From: Pseudomonadota bacterium
GTDB taxonomy: Bacteria > Pseudomonadota > Alphaproteobacteria > Acetobacterales > Acetobacteraceae
Direction: 5' to 3'
Length of the DNA: 13,087 nucleotides
Assembly (NCBI GenBank): GCA_021805485.1
Contig: JAJZFF010000244.1
Location: forward strand, 1 to 13,087
In this document: piece after piece, positions 5,247 through 12,392 of the stretch
Layout: each line of letters starts with the position of its first letter
Numbering within the stretch: the stretch's first letter is position 1
Made by a program: the position numbers and the translations under genes
The notes under the pieces: generated by a model
Told to the model about the DNA's origin: nothing
Seen by the model: the letters and a program-made list of their open reading frames with translations, nothing else
The model's database searches: none

Positions 5247-7781
5247 TCATGCCATGCGCGCGAAATCGACTCCCATTCGGATATCGGACGCCTCGAATCT
5301 CGTGCTGAATATATTTTCATGAGACGATGTTTCACCAAAGATATAGCCTGTCTGATGGCCGAGATACTCCCCAATGCCGGCCTGCAGGCCAGCAAACCAG
5401 TTGCGCCTGTTCTCATGCAGAACGACGGCAAAAACGGGATCCTGACAAAATATCGTCGAATGAAGCGCGGATCCATGCTGGCCCGCGATCACCTTGGCGC
5501 CCCGGACAAGTCGAATTTGCTCAGAGATCGACAACTTTTCCGGCCTTACGATATGAAAATTCAAATCATTAAACAACTTAATAATTTTGTCATGGCCATC
5601 TATTTTTCTCCAGGTGAATTCCTGCTCTCTATCGAAATAGAGAAACGTATTGGACACATCACTTTTCGTCTGGATATTTTTGTCAATTCTTTTATTGATG
5701 AATTCTGTCGCATTCAAAAACAATGGCGATGTACGGCCGCTCATTCTCAGCAGGGTTGGTACAAACAACGATCTGCACAGGGGCACAATCTCGTTCTGAT
5801 CATAAATAATCAGATTTTCTTTTTTGATACCGACGAGATTCATAAGATCAATAGCCCAATGACCAACATCCGACGGCATCAAGAATTTTATCTTTGATAC
5901 GTCTATTCCAATGTAATCCAGAAGGTAAATTTTTGGCAGAAAATCAACAAGCCAGTGACCATATATGTTATGGCCATTGGTCGCGAGAAGAACGCAATCT
6001 TCATTTATTTCTAAAAATCTTTTGTTCTCGAATTGAAGTTCATGCAGAGATTTTTCGAGACAGATATCTTGCGGTTGTTCTCCGGCTGGCTGATAGATTT
6101 CGTCAATCCGAAATCTGTGACGTTGTGAAACCAGAATAATACCGGCATTGAACCAAGGGCCATGAATTTCAATATCTGAAATCTTGTAAACGGAAATCGG
6201 CCATACGGATCTCTCGCGCCTGAAATCATTCATGATGTCCGATGTCACCGGCCCTTTGACAAAGGCCGGTTCAGGCCGCTCGCAAGTATACGCTTTGGCA
6301 ATTTCGATTGCTTCAATTCCGCTGATTTCGTTCACGGCCCGTTTGATATCAATTGGCTCTATATCGCTTGAAACGCGCCGCGTCGGAAGCCGTTTCTCCG
6401 GGCTGTCAATCCTTGGCGGATGCAATGACGGCACAAACCGGACGTGTTCTTCCAGCACTTCTGATATAATTCTGTCGCCGTATTTCTGGAAAAGCGCGTA
6501 ACGCTCGCGCCAGTGTTGACCGTGATCGTTCAGCCCCCTGGTGCCGACAAAAGCGCGACCGCCATTGATGATTTTTTTTCTGACGTGCGAGAGTGATCTA
6601 AGAGAAAAATGATAAATATACCAATCATCACACCCGACCGGTACAACCGAATCGAGTGAATCATTCAATTTTTCAATAAAATGATTTCCGTTTTTCAAAC
6701 TGTAATCAAAGCCGACCCGATACGCGACCTTGGGTACCAGCGGCAAAAGCCGGTACCGCATGACATTGATTTTCTCGAACGGATCATCTTCAGAGCCGAA
6801 TTCTTCCAGAACTTGCGGCGAAGCCGCATGTATCCAGTGCATCACCAGCACACGCGTATCGGGATCGTTGAGCCTCCGCTCCAGGGCCGAGAGCTGTTCG
6901 GATGACGGCCTGCTCGTATCGCTCGCGATGAACTCATCGGCATCGATGAAGAACAGCCAATCCAACCTGAGGCCCGCGATTTCAGCATGTCGTTGAAGCG
7001 TCTCGGCGTAAACCCTCATCTTGTCGGCCTGGTAATGACCGCGGACCGGATCGTCGACAAGAAGAACGAAGCAATCGTCATGCGAGTCCCGAAACCGCGA
7101 CACGATCTCGCGTGTATTATCGGTGCTCATATTGTTGAGAACGCAGAAGGCGCGGAAGCCGAGCGCGTAATGATGGCTCAGGTTCTGGCCGATGATATCC
7201 TCCTCGTCCTTGACGAGGAGGATCATGCCGGCGCGTTCGAGCGCGGGCACCCGTCCCGGTCGGCGCGGTTGCCAGCCGGGAGAGGCGCGAGTCCTGTCAA
7301 AATGATCGAAAGCCGCCCATCCGGCATAATGGCGGGCGATCTCCGCGCGCGATTCGGGCCGCAAACCCTCGTATTCAGCGCGGATATAGTCCCCTCGCTC
7401 GCCGACCCTGCCTTCCTGGGCTAGGTTCTCCGCCATCGCGAGAACCGGCCAGTGACTGCCGGGATCGATCGCGCGGGCAGCTTCGATATCCGCCTCGGCT
7501 TCGCGGAACGCTCCGTGCCTCCGGAAATGATCCGCACGCTGGAGATGCGCGCGGAAGCGGAAATGCGGATCACCACAGGCGAGAACGTAACCATTGATCG
7601 CCAGCCCCCGCGCATCCCGCCCCCGCGCAAACATCCGCTCCGCCAGCATGAGATGGAGTTCGAACTCGCCCGGCCGGCGGAACGCTTCCTGGATCAGGCG
7701 GTCAAGAAAAGGTTGCGGGTCGGCGGCGCCGTCAAACTCCGCAAGGAGTTCCCGCCATATCGGGACAATGGGTTCGGACAT
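5247..7781 (-). CDS. TPR-like / DxDE glycosyltransferase / GT61 (DUF563) fusion protein
   Basis: An 844-residue protein with no signal peptide or membrane span. Residues about 1-165 are helical and TPR-like (LHLMLAERMFARGRDARGLA, DIEAARAIDPGSHWPVLAMA). Residues about 183-410 are a Glyco_tranf_2_4-type domain: ILLVKDEEDIIGQNL, NNMSTDNT (216-223) and LFFIDADEF with D280, D282 and E283. Residues about 525-844 are a GT61/DUF563 module: HNIYGHWLVDFLPKIYLLD (604-622), FLYFDRE, then LVRGAKVIAGQHGSALHSTI (758-777), containing the family's G-x-HG-S/A-L signature. GT61 members include plant xylosyl- and arabinosyltransferases and bacterial polysaccharide enzymes; the donor here is unknown. The DNA for the GT61 part is A+T-rich (22/60 G+C at 5581-5640), unlike the N-terminal half, which suggests a module of different origin. 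It begins 83 bases after thiE. The ATG at 7781 has only a weak ribosome-binding site. Confidence 0.9.
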   Translation of the reverse strand: MSEPIVPIWRELLAEFDGAADPQPFLDRLIQEAFRRPGEFELHLMLAERMFARGRDARGLAINGYVLACGDPHFRFRAHLQRADHFRRHGAFREAEADIEAARAIDPGSHWPVLAMAENLAQEGRVGERGDYIRAEYEGLRPESRAEIARHYAGWAAFDHFDRTRASPGWQPRRPGRVPALERAGMILLVKDEEDIIGQNLSHHYALGFRAFCVLNNMSTDNTREIVSRFRDSHDDCFVLLVDDPVRGHYQADKMRVYAETLQRHAEIAGLRLDWLFFIDADEFIASDTSRPSSEQLSALERRLNDPDTRVLVMHWIHAASPQVLEEFGSEDDPFEKINVMRYRLLPLVPKVAYRVGFDYSLKNGNHFIEKLNDSLDSVVPVGCDDWYIYHFSLRSLSHVRKKIINGGRAFVGTRGLNDHGQHWRERYALFQKYGDRIISEVLEEHVRFVPSLHPPRIDSPEKRLPTRRVSSDIEPIDIKRAVNEISGIEAIEIAKAYTCERPEPAFVKGPVTSDIMNDFRRERSVWPISVYKISDIEIHGPWFNAGIILVSQRHRFRIDEIYQPAGEQPQDICLEKSLHELQFENKRFLEINEDCVLLATNGHNIYGHWLVDFLPKIYLLDYIGIDVSKIKFLMPSDVGHWAIDLMNLVGIKKENLIIYDQNEIVPLCRSLFVPTLLRMSGRTSPLFLNATEFINKRIDKNIQTKSDVSNTFLYFDREQEFTWRKIDGHDKIIKLFNDLNFHIVRPEKLSISEQIRLVRGAKVIAGQHGSALHSTIFCQDPVFAVVLHENRRNWFAGLQAGIGEYLGHQTGYIFGETSSHENIFSTRFEASDIRMGVDFARMA
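7197..7223. repeat. Perfect 12-bp inverted repeat with 3-base loop inside a coding region
   Basis: Arms atcctcctcgtc (7197-7208) and gacgaggaggat (7212-7223) are exact reverse complements around a ctt loop. They encode the conserved ILLVKDEEDI motif of the glycosyltransferase domain, so the symmetry may be a by-product of codon choice. In RNA it would still form a strong hairpin. Confidence 0.6.
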
Positions 7782-7789
7782 GAAATACC

Positions 7790-7805
7790 CGTATGTTCAA
7801 ATACG
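7790..7805. promoter_or_regulatory. Short inverted repeat upstream of the 844-residue glycosyltransferase gene
   Basis: CGTAT (7790-7794) and ATACG (7801-7805) flank a six-base spacer, nine bases ahead of the start codon at 7781. The gap 7782-7864 also holds the palindrome GTTCCGGAAC (7853-7862) just after the thiE stop and a CGGC/GCCG mini-hairpin. None is followed by a T-run on the minus strand. They could be operator-like or chance. Confidence 0.2.
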
Positions 7806-7864
7806 TCTCTTTTTGTCCGTTCGGCCTCAAAGCCGCAACCCTTCAGCCCATCGTTCCGGAACCC

Positions 7865-8485
7865 TTATGCAAGCTCGGCGCGGAACGCCCGCACGCCGGC
7901 CGCGGGCCCGTCCGGATGCTGCCAGACGGCGCCCACAACGGCGAGGAAATCGGCCCCCGCCTCAACCAGCGGCGCGGCATTTCCGGGGGTAATGCCGCCG
8001 ATCGCGACGCAGGGCACTTCCATCAGTTCCGACCACCAGCGGAGAATCTCCACATCCGCGCGGGCTTTAGGCTCCTTCGTGCCGGTCGGGTAGAAGGCCC
8101 CGAAGGCGACGTAGTCGGCCCCCTGCTCCGCGGCCTCCATCGCGAGGTGGCGGCTGTCGTGGCAGGTGATGCCCAGGCTGAGGCCGTCGAGCACGCGCCG
8201 CACCCGCGCGAGGCCGCCATGGGCCGCGAGGTCGTCCTGGCCGAGATGCGCGCCGTCGCAGCCGGTTTCGACGGCGAGACGCGGGTCGTCGTTGAGCAGG
8301 AAGGCCACCCCGCGCGACTGCGCGACCGGACGCAACGCGTCGATCGCGCGGCGCATCTCGTCCGCTCCCGCCTCCTTGAGGCGGAGCTGGACGCAGGCAA
8401 CGGGCCCGGCGTCCAGCGCCGCCGCCAGCGCATCGGCGAAATCCGGGCCGAGGCGCGGCGGCGTGATCAGATAAAGCTCGGTCAA
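7865..8485 (-). CDS. thiE: Thiamine-phosphate synthase (thiamine-phosphate pyrophosphorylase)
   Basis: Cytoplasmic TIM-barrel enzyme joining HMP-pyrophosphate and the thiazole phosphate into thiamine monophosphate, releasing pyrophosphate. The length of 206 residues is normal for the family. Motifs in order: LYLITPP (4-10), VQLRLK (32-37), LLNDD (63-67), GAHLGQDDL (78-86), GITCHD (105-110), [14 protein letters not shown] (124-137), which corresponds to the usual YxGxGPxFPTxTK phosphate loop, and IGGITPGNA (162-170). The family's usual V-S-A near the C-terminus reads [10 protein letters not shown] here (183-192), a mild departure. The start is TTG at 8485; its first three bases overlap the aldolase stop codon in the sequence TTGA, and no in-frame ATG lies near, so translation is probably coupled to the aldolase gene. 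No THI-box (TPP) riboswitch was seen before this gene or at the head of the visible operon. Confidence 0.95.
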   Translation of the reverse strand: MTELYLITPPRLGPDFADALAAALDAGPVACVQLRLKEAGADEMRRAIDALRPVAQSRGVAFLLNDDPRLAVETGCDGAHLGQDDLAAHGGLARVRRVLDGLSLGITCHDSRHLAMEAAEQGADYVAFGAFYPTGTKEPKARADVEILRWWSELMEVPCVAIGGITPGNAAPLVEAGADFLAVVGAVWQHPDGPAAGVRAFRAELA

Positions 8486-9396
8486 GCCTTGCCCTGATAG
8501 ATACCGACGATCTGCGAGAGCAGCGCCAGCGCCTCGTCCCGCGGGCGGGTAAAGGCGTTGCGGCCGATGATCGAGCCGGAGGCGCCGCCCTCGTTGAGGG
8601 CGCGAACGGTCTCGATCAGGCTCGCCGAGTCCGTGGCCTCGCCGCCCGAGAACACCACGAGGCGGCGGCCGTTGAAGCAGGACTGGACGACATGCTCAAT
8701 GCGCTTTGCCAGGGTCGAGACGTCGACCTTCTCATAGGCCTTCCGCGCGGCGTCGAGCCCGATATGCTCGGTCGGCGGCTTGACCTTGATGATGTGCGCG
8801 CCGAGCAGCGCGGCCATATGCGCGGCATAGGCACAGATGTCGATCGCGGTTTCCGCCTTCTTGTCGAGCATCGGGCCACGCGGATAGGACCACAGCACCA
8901 CGGCGAGGCCGGCGGCCTTGGCCTCCTCGGCCAGTTCGCGGAACTCCTCCATCATCGCGAACTGGTGCTCGCTGCCCGGATAGATGGTGAACCCGATCGC
9001 CGAGCAGCCGAGGCGCAGCGCATCGGACACCGAGCCGGTCACGGCCTGATCCTTCTCGGTCGCCAGCGAGTTGGAGGAGTTCAGCTTGAGAATGGTGGGG
9101 ATGCTGCCGGCGAAACTGTCGGCGCCCGCCTCGATCATGCCGAGCGGGGCGGCATAGGCGGAAAGCCCGGCATCGAGGGCGAGCTGGAAATGGTATTGCG
9201 GGTCATAGGCGGCCGGATTGCTGGCGAAGCTGCGCGCCGGGCCGTGCTCGAAACCCTGATCGACCGGCAGGATGACCATCTTTCCGGTGCCGCCCAGCTT
9301 GCCCTGCATCAGGATGCGGGCGAGGTTGGCCTTGGTTCCGGGATTGTCGCTTTCGTACCAGCTCAGGATCTTCCTGACCCGTTGAGTGACGCGCAT
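8482..9396 (-). CDS. fbaB: Class I fructose-bisphosphate aldolase (DhnA/FbaB type)
   Basis: A 304-residue cytoplasmic Schiff-base aldolase of the DeoC/LacD superfamily, cleaving fructose 1,6-bisphosphate to dihydroxyacetone phosphate and glyceraldehyde 3-phosphate (or the reverse in gluconeogenesis). Visible motifs: [14 protein letters not shown] (40-53), IYPGSE (138-143), LWSYPRGP (168-175), [14 protein letters not shown] (200-213), with K204 or K206 as the likely Schiff-base lysine, VVFSGGE (247-253) and SIIGRNAF (275-282), the phosphate-binding strands at the barrel end. The ATG at 9396 was chosen over longer frames because AGGGAG lies six bases upstream and the family begins at this point. 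A tandem 15-base repeat precedes the ribosome site. It sits between the unknown orf136 and thiE, which overlaps its stop. The symbol follows the E. coli homologue type; the physiological direction is not decided by sequence. Confidence 0.93.
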   Translation of the reverse strand: MRVTQRVRKILSWYESDNPGTKANLARILMQGKLGGTGKMVILPVDQGFEHGPARSFASNPAAYDPQYHFQLALDAGLSAYAAPLGMIEAGADSFAGSIPTILKLNSSNSLATEKDQAVTGSVSDALRLGCSAIGFTIYPGSEHQFAMMEEFRELAEEAKAAGLAVVLWSYPRGPMLDKKAETAIDICAYAAHMAALLGAHIIKVKPPTEHIGLDAARKAYEKVDVSTLAKRIEHVVQSCFNGRRLVVFSGGEATDSASLIETVRALNEGGASGSIIGRNAFTRPRDEALALLSQIVGIYQGKA

Positions 9397-9402
9397 TGGG
9401 AT

Positions 9403-9408
9403 CTCCCT
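9403..9408 (-). promoter_or_regulatory. Ribosome-binding site of the aldolase gene
   Basis: AGGGAG on the minus strand, six bases before the ATG at 9396. It sets the start of the aldolase and rules out the longer frame that runs up to 9540. Confidence 0.75.
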
Positions 9409-9437
9409 CTGAAAGAATGCAGTCTGAAAGAAGGCAG
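9408..9437. repeat. Tandem 15-base direct repeat in the leader of the aldolase gene
   Basis: Plus-strand units tctgaaagaatgcag (9408-9422) and tctgaaagaaggcag (9423-9437) are adjacent and differ at one base. They fill most of the 52-base gap between orf136 and the aldolase and abut the ribosome-binding site. This could be a protein or RNA-binding site, or a neutral slippage duplication. Confidence 0.85.
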
Positions 9438-9448
9438 GCGGGAAGCCG

Positions 9449-9859
9449 TTAAGCCGGATTGTCCGCGGCGTCCAGCCAGGCGGCGAGCGCGGCCGGGCCA
9501 ATCCTGTTCCCCAGATCGAGCGCCGGCGGCGGCGCATCAAGCAGGGTTACGCGGTATTCATCCGCGAGAGCCGCGATGCGGGGAAAGGCCGGCGTCGCAG
9601 GGTCGAGAACGAGGCCGCGCAGGCCGATTCGCAGCGCCTCGAGCGCGCGGCCGGCGGCGTCGGCGCAATCGAGCAGCGCCGGGCCGGTGAACCGCGCCGA
9701 AGCCAGCAGGCTCCGCCACCACAGGCAGCCGGCATAAAGCGCGAAACCGGGCGGCGAGAGCAGCGTGACCGGCCGGCCCGGCGCCAGAGCGCGGGCGACA
9801 TGCTCGGCATCATGCACGATCAGGGCGGGCGGCAGGCGTTCAGTCGCGGTCGCCGGCAA
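9449..9859 (-). CDS. Unknown 136-residue protein between ftsK and the aldolase gene
   Basis: No family recognised. The likely start is TTG at 9859, preceded by GAGGTG at about four bases; this overlaps the last 20 bases of ftsK and suggests coupled translation. Composition is normal coding sequence for this genome (alanine- and leucine-rich, few rare residues). Alternating hydrophobic strands and helices, such as PVTLLSPPGFALYAG, GPALLDCADAAGRALEALR, GLRGLVLDP and RVTLLDAPPPALDLGNR, suggest a compact α/β fold like a Rossmann or partial TIM-barrel protein, soluble and without signal peptide. C45 and C65 are the only cysteines. Co-translation with ftsK, fba and thiE places it in the housekeeping unit but does not reveal a role. 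A later start, for example GTG at residue 15, cannot be excluded. Confidence 0.7.
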   Translation of the reverse strand: MPATATERLPPALIVHDAEHVARALAPGRPVTLLSPPGFALYAGCLWWRSLLASARFTGPALLDCADAAGRALEALRIGLRGLVLDPATPAFPRIAALADEYRVTLLDAPPPALDLGNRIGPAALAAWLDAADNPA

Positions 9860-12269
9860 TCAGCACCTCGCGCTTGCCGACATGGTTGGCCGGGCCGACC
9901 ACGCCCTCCTTCTCCATCTGTTCGATCAGCTTGGCGGCGCGGTTGTAGCCGATCTGCAGATGGCGCTGGATGAACGAGGTGCTGGCCTTGCCCTCGCGCG
10001 CGACAAGGGCCACGGCCTGCTGGTAAAGACCGCCCTCCCCGCCCTCGGCGGCGGCAAGGCCGGGCATCGCCGGCGCATCGTCCTCAACCGCCTCGGTCAC
10101 CGCCTCGACGTAGTCGGGCTCGCCCTGCTCGCGCAGATAGGCGACGACATCCTCCACCTCGCGGTCGGAGACGAAGGGGCCGTGCACGCGGGTGATGCGG
10201 CCGCCGCCAGCCATGTAGAGCATATCGCCCATGCCCAGAAGCTGTTCCGCCCCCTGCTCGCCGAGGATGGTGCGGCTGTCGAATTTCGAGATCACCTGGA
10301 AGGAGATCCGCGTCGGGAAATTCGCCTTGATCGTGCCGGTGATGACGTCGACCGAGGGGCGCTGCGTCGCCATGATGACATGGATGCCGGCGGCGCGGGC
10401 CATCTGTGCCAGGCGCTGCACCGCGGCCTCGATCTCCTTGCCGGCGACCATCATCAGGTCGGCCATCTCGTCGATGACGACGACAATGAGCGGCAACGGT
10501 TCGAGGGCCAGCGGCTGGTCCTCGAAAATCGGCCGGCCGGTTTCCGAATCGAAGCCGGTCTGCACCCGGCGGGTAACGACCTCGCCGCGGGCGAGCGCCT
10601 CATTCACCCGCTCGTTGTAGCCGGCGATGTTGCGCACCGAGAGGCCGCTCATCGCGCGATAGCGGCGCTCCATCTCGCGGACCACCCATTTGAGCGCGGC
10701 AACCGCCTTGGCCGGCTCGGTCACCACCGGCGCGAGCAGATGCGGAATCCCCTCGTAGACCGACAGTTCGAGCATCTTCGGATCGATCAGGATCAGCCGG
10801 CATTCCTCCGGCGAGAGCCGGTAGAGCAGGCTCAGGATCATCGCATTGACCCCGACCGACTTGCCCGACCCGGTGGTGCCGGCGATCAGCAGGTGCGGCA
10901 TCCGCGCGAGATCGGCGATGACAGGCTTGCCGCCGATATCCTTGCCGAGCGCGAGGCCGAGGCGGCCGGTGGTGGCGTTCCAGTCGGCCGATTCGAGAAG
11001 CTCGGAGAGGAAGACGGTCTCGCGCCTCGCGTTCGGCACCTCGATGCCGATCACGTTGCGGCCCTGAACGGTGGCGATGCGCACCGCAAGCACGGACAGG
11101 CTCCGCGCGATGTCGTCGGCGAGGCCGATGACGCGGGCGGAGCGGATGCCGGGGGCCGGTTCCAGCTCGTAGAGCGTGACGACGGGTCCAGGCCGGATCT
11201 CGACGATGCGCCCCTGCACCCCGTAATCACCAAGCACGGTCTCAAGCAGCCGCGCATTCGCCTGCAGCGATTCGGTATTGGGCCCGGTCGCGGCATGCGG
11301 CGGCGCCTGCTTGAGCAGTTCGAGCGGCGGCAGCCGCCAGAGGCTGTCGGGCAGCGGCAGGCGTTCCTGGCGCGGCGGCGCCTTGCGCGTCGGCGCCGTG
11401 CGGGTCAGCCGCGGGGCGGACGCCGAAGCGGCGGGCTGCGCGACAAGATCGTCCCGGCGCATCGGCGCCGGCCCGGCCTCATCGGCATATGGGTCCATCG
11501 CCTCATCCGGCGCACGGGGAATGGCCAGGGCGGAGCGGTCGTCTGCCGCCGGCGGGTCGCTCATCGGCGGCGAGGCGACAATCTCCCTCAGCCAGACCGA
11601 CATGTTGCCGGCGCCACGGACGGCGCGCTGGCCGTGCTTGGCGGAAGCGGCGGCGGCGGCGGCGGCGCGCCGGCCGGCCAGTCGCCACTCGCCGGATGTC
11701 AGGCCGAACGCGAAGGCCGACACCGCGATGCCGATCAAAGCCGAAAGGCCAAGCAGCAGCACGCGCCCGATCACCCCGAGCGCGGAATGCGCGACGACGG
11801 CGCCGTAACCGCCGAGCAGCGCGCCGATCGCACCGCCGGGGCCGGCCGCCACCGGCCATGCGGGCGCGAAGGCGGCATTCAGCGCATGAAACACGCCGAA
11901 CATGCTCGCCAGGCACGGCATGGCGAGCAGGGCGGCCAGCGCGCGCAGCCGCCAGCGCGTGATCTCGCCGCGATTCACCAGCACGAATCCCCAGGCCAGC
12001 AGCACCAGCGCCGGCAGCGCGCCGGCCACGCCGAAGCCCTGAAGCAGCAGGTCCGCCAGGATCGCGCCGAACCTTCCCGCGAGATTCTGCGGCGGCAGGC
12101 TGGAGGCCGTGTCGAGCGACGGATCGCCGGCATGATACGAGACCAGCGACACCAGCACCGTCAGGCCGGCCAGGACAGCGCAGAGCGCCCCGAGTTCGGC
12201 GAGGTGCCGAACGAAGCGCGCCTTCAGGGCCGGCGAGAGGAACTGGCGGGATTCGGTGGTCGCGGACAT
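9840..12269 (-). CDS. ftsK: DNA translocase FtsK
   Basis: Septum-anchored hexameric motor that pumps chromosomal DNA toward dif and activates XerCD during division. The 809-residue reading from the ATG at 12269 (numbering used here) starts with a short basic cytoplasmic lead, then four or five membrane helices between about 23 and 190 (FtsK_4TM). A proline/alanine-rich linker (about 195-325) includes a poly-alanine run. Then come the α/β motor, with Walker A GTTGSGKS (464-471), Walker B IVVVIDEMAD (595-604) and the MATQRPSVDVITG segment (633-645), and the C-terminal γ winged helix (about 748-804, FIQRHLQIGYNRAAKLIEQM), which reads KOPS. The total is on the short side compared with E. coli because the linker is short, as in many alphaproteobacteria. 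An in-frame TTG at 12335 would sit in the terminator tail and has no ribosome site, so it is less likely. The ribosome site for 12269 is weak (GGAG 12 bases up). Confidence 0.96.
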   Translation of the reverse strand: MSATTESRQFLSPALKARFVRHLAELGALCAVLAGLTVLVSLVSYHAGDPSLDTASSLPPQNLAGRFGAILADLLLQGFGVAGALPALVLLAWGFVLVNRGEITRWRLRALAALLAMPCLASMFGVFHALNAAFAPAWPVAAGPGGAIGALLGGYGAVVAHSALGVIGRVLLLGLSALIGIAVSAFAFGLTSGEWRLAGRRAAAAAAASAKHGQRAVRGAGNMSVWLREIVASPPMSDPPAADDRSALAIPRAPDEAMDPYADEAGPAPMRRDDLVAQPAASASAPRLTRTAPTRKAPPRQERLPLPDSLWRLPPLELLKQAPPHAATGPNTESLQANARLLETVLGDYGVQGRIVEIRPGPVVTLYELEPAPGIRSARVIGLADDIARSLSVLAVRIATVQGRNVIGIEVPNARRETVFLSELLESADWNATTGRLGLALGKDIGGKPVIADLARMPHLLIAGTTGSGKSVGVNAMILSLLYRLSPEECRLILIDPKMLELSVYEGIPHLLAPVVTEPAKAVAALKWVVREMERRYRAMSGLSVRNIAGYNERVNEALARGEVVTRRVQTGFDSETGRPIFEDQPLALEPLPLIVVVIDEMADLMMVAGKEIEAAVQRLAQMARAAGIHVIMATQRPSVDVITGTIKANFPTRISFQVISKFDSRTILGEQGAEQLLGMGDMLYMAGGGRITRVHGPFVSDREVEDVVAYLREQGEPDYVEAVTEAVEDDAPAMPGLAAAEGGEGGLYQQAVALVAREGKASTSFIQRHLQIGYNRAAKLIEQMEKEGVVGPANHVGKREVLIAGDRD
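11648..11667. repeat. CGG trinucleotide run encoding poly-alanine in the FtsK linker
   Basis: Between six and seven uninterrupted cgg units on the plus strand encode the RRAAAAAAAS tract just after the last FtsK membrane helix. It is a simple-sequence stretch in a tolerant linker and could vary in length between strains. Confidence 0.7.
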
Positions 12270-12336
12270 GCTTCGGTCAGGCTCCGGAAATGCGGCGTGG
12301 CGTGAACTATAACCCGAATCACCCTGATCTGACAAA

Positions 12337-12368
12337 GAAAATGGCCGGAAGCACCGCTCCGGCCATTT
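12337..12368 (-). terminator. Intrinsic terminator of the ammonium transporter gene
   Basis: An 11-bp perfect stem (aaatggccgga at 12339-12349, tccggccattt at 12358-12368) encloses an 8-base loop. On the minus strand the stem is followed by a T-rich tail, TTTTCTTTG, partly formed by its own arm. It begins 25 bases after the amt stop. This is a textbook rho-independent terminator and separates amt from ftsK; the remaining 12270-12336 must then hold the ftsK promoter, though no strong boxes are visible. Confidence 0.85.
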
Positions 12369-12392
12369 CCGCGATCCCGCAGCGCGGCGAAA

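Noticed and set aside
5114..5476. Minus-strand open frame across the end of the GT61 fusion gene and the following gap
   Set aside because: It overlaps well-conserved GT61 sequence, has no ribosome site and no recognisable features.
6733..6757. Paired GGTACC sites forming an imperfect hairpin
   Set aside because: Lies within conserved coding sequence, the stem is interrupted by a bulge, and no function is suggested.
7782..8485. TPP riboswitch near thiE
   Set aside because: thiE starts inside the aldolase stop codon with no leader, and no THI-box sequence is seen before the aldolase gene either.
8692..9690. Plus-strand open frame of 332 codons
   Set aside because: Antisense shadow of the aldolase gene and orf136.
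9765..12305. Plus-strand open frame of 846 codons
   Set aside because: It is the antisense shadow of ftsK; its translation is rich in His, Arg, Gly and Asp without motifs, while the minus strand gives complete FtsK domains.
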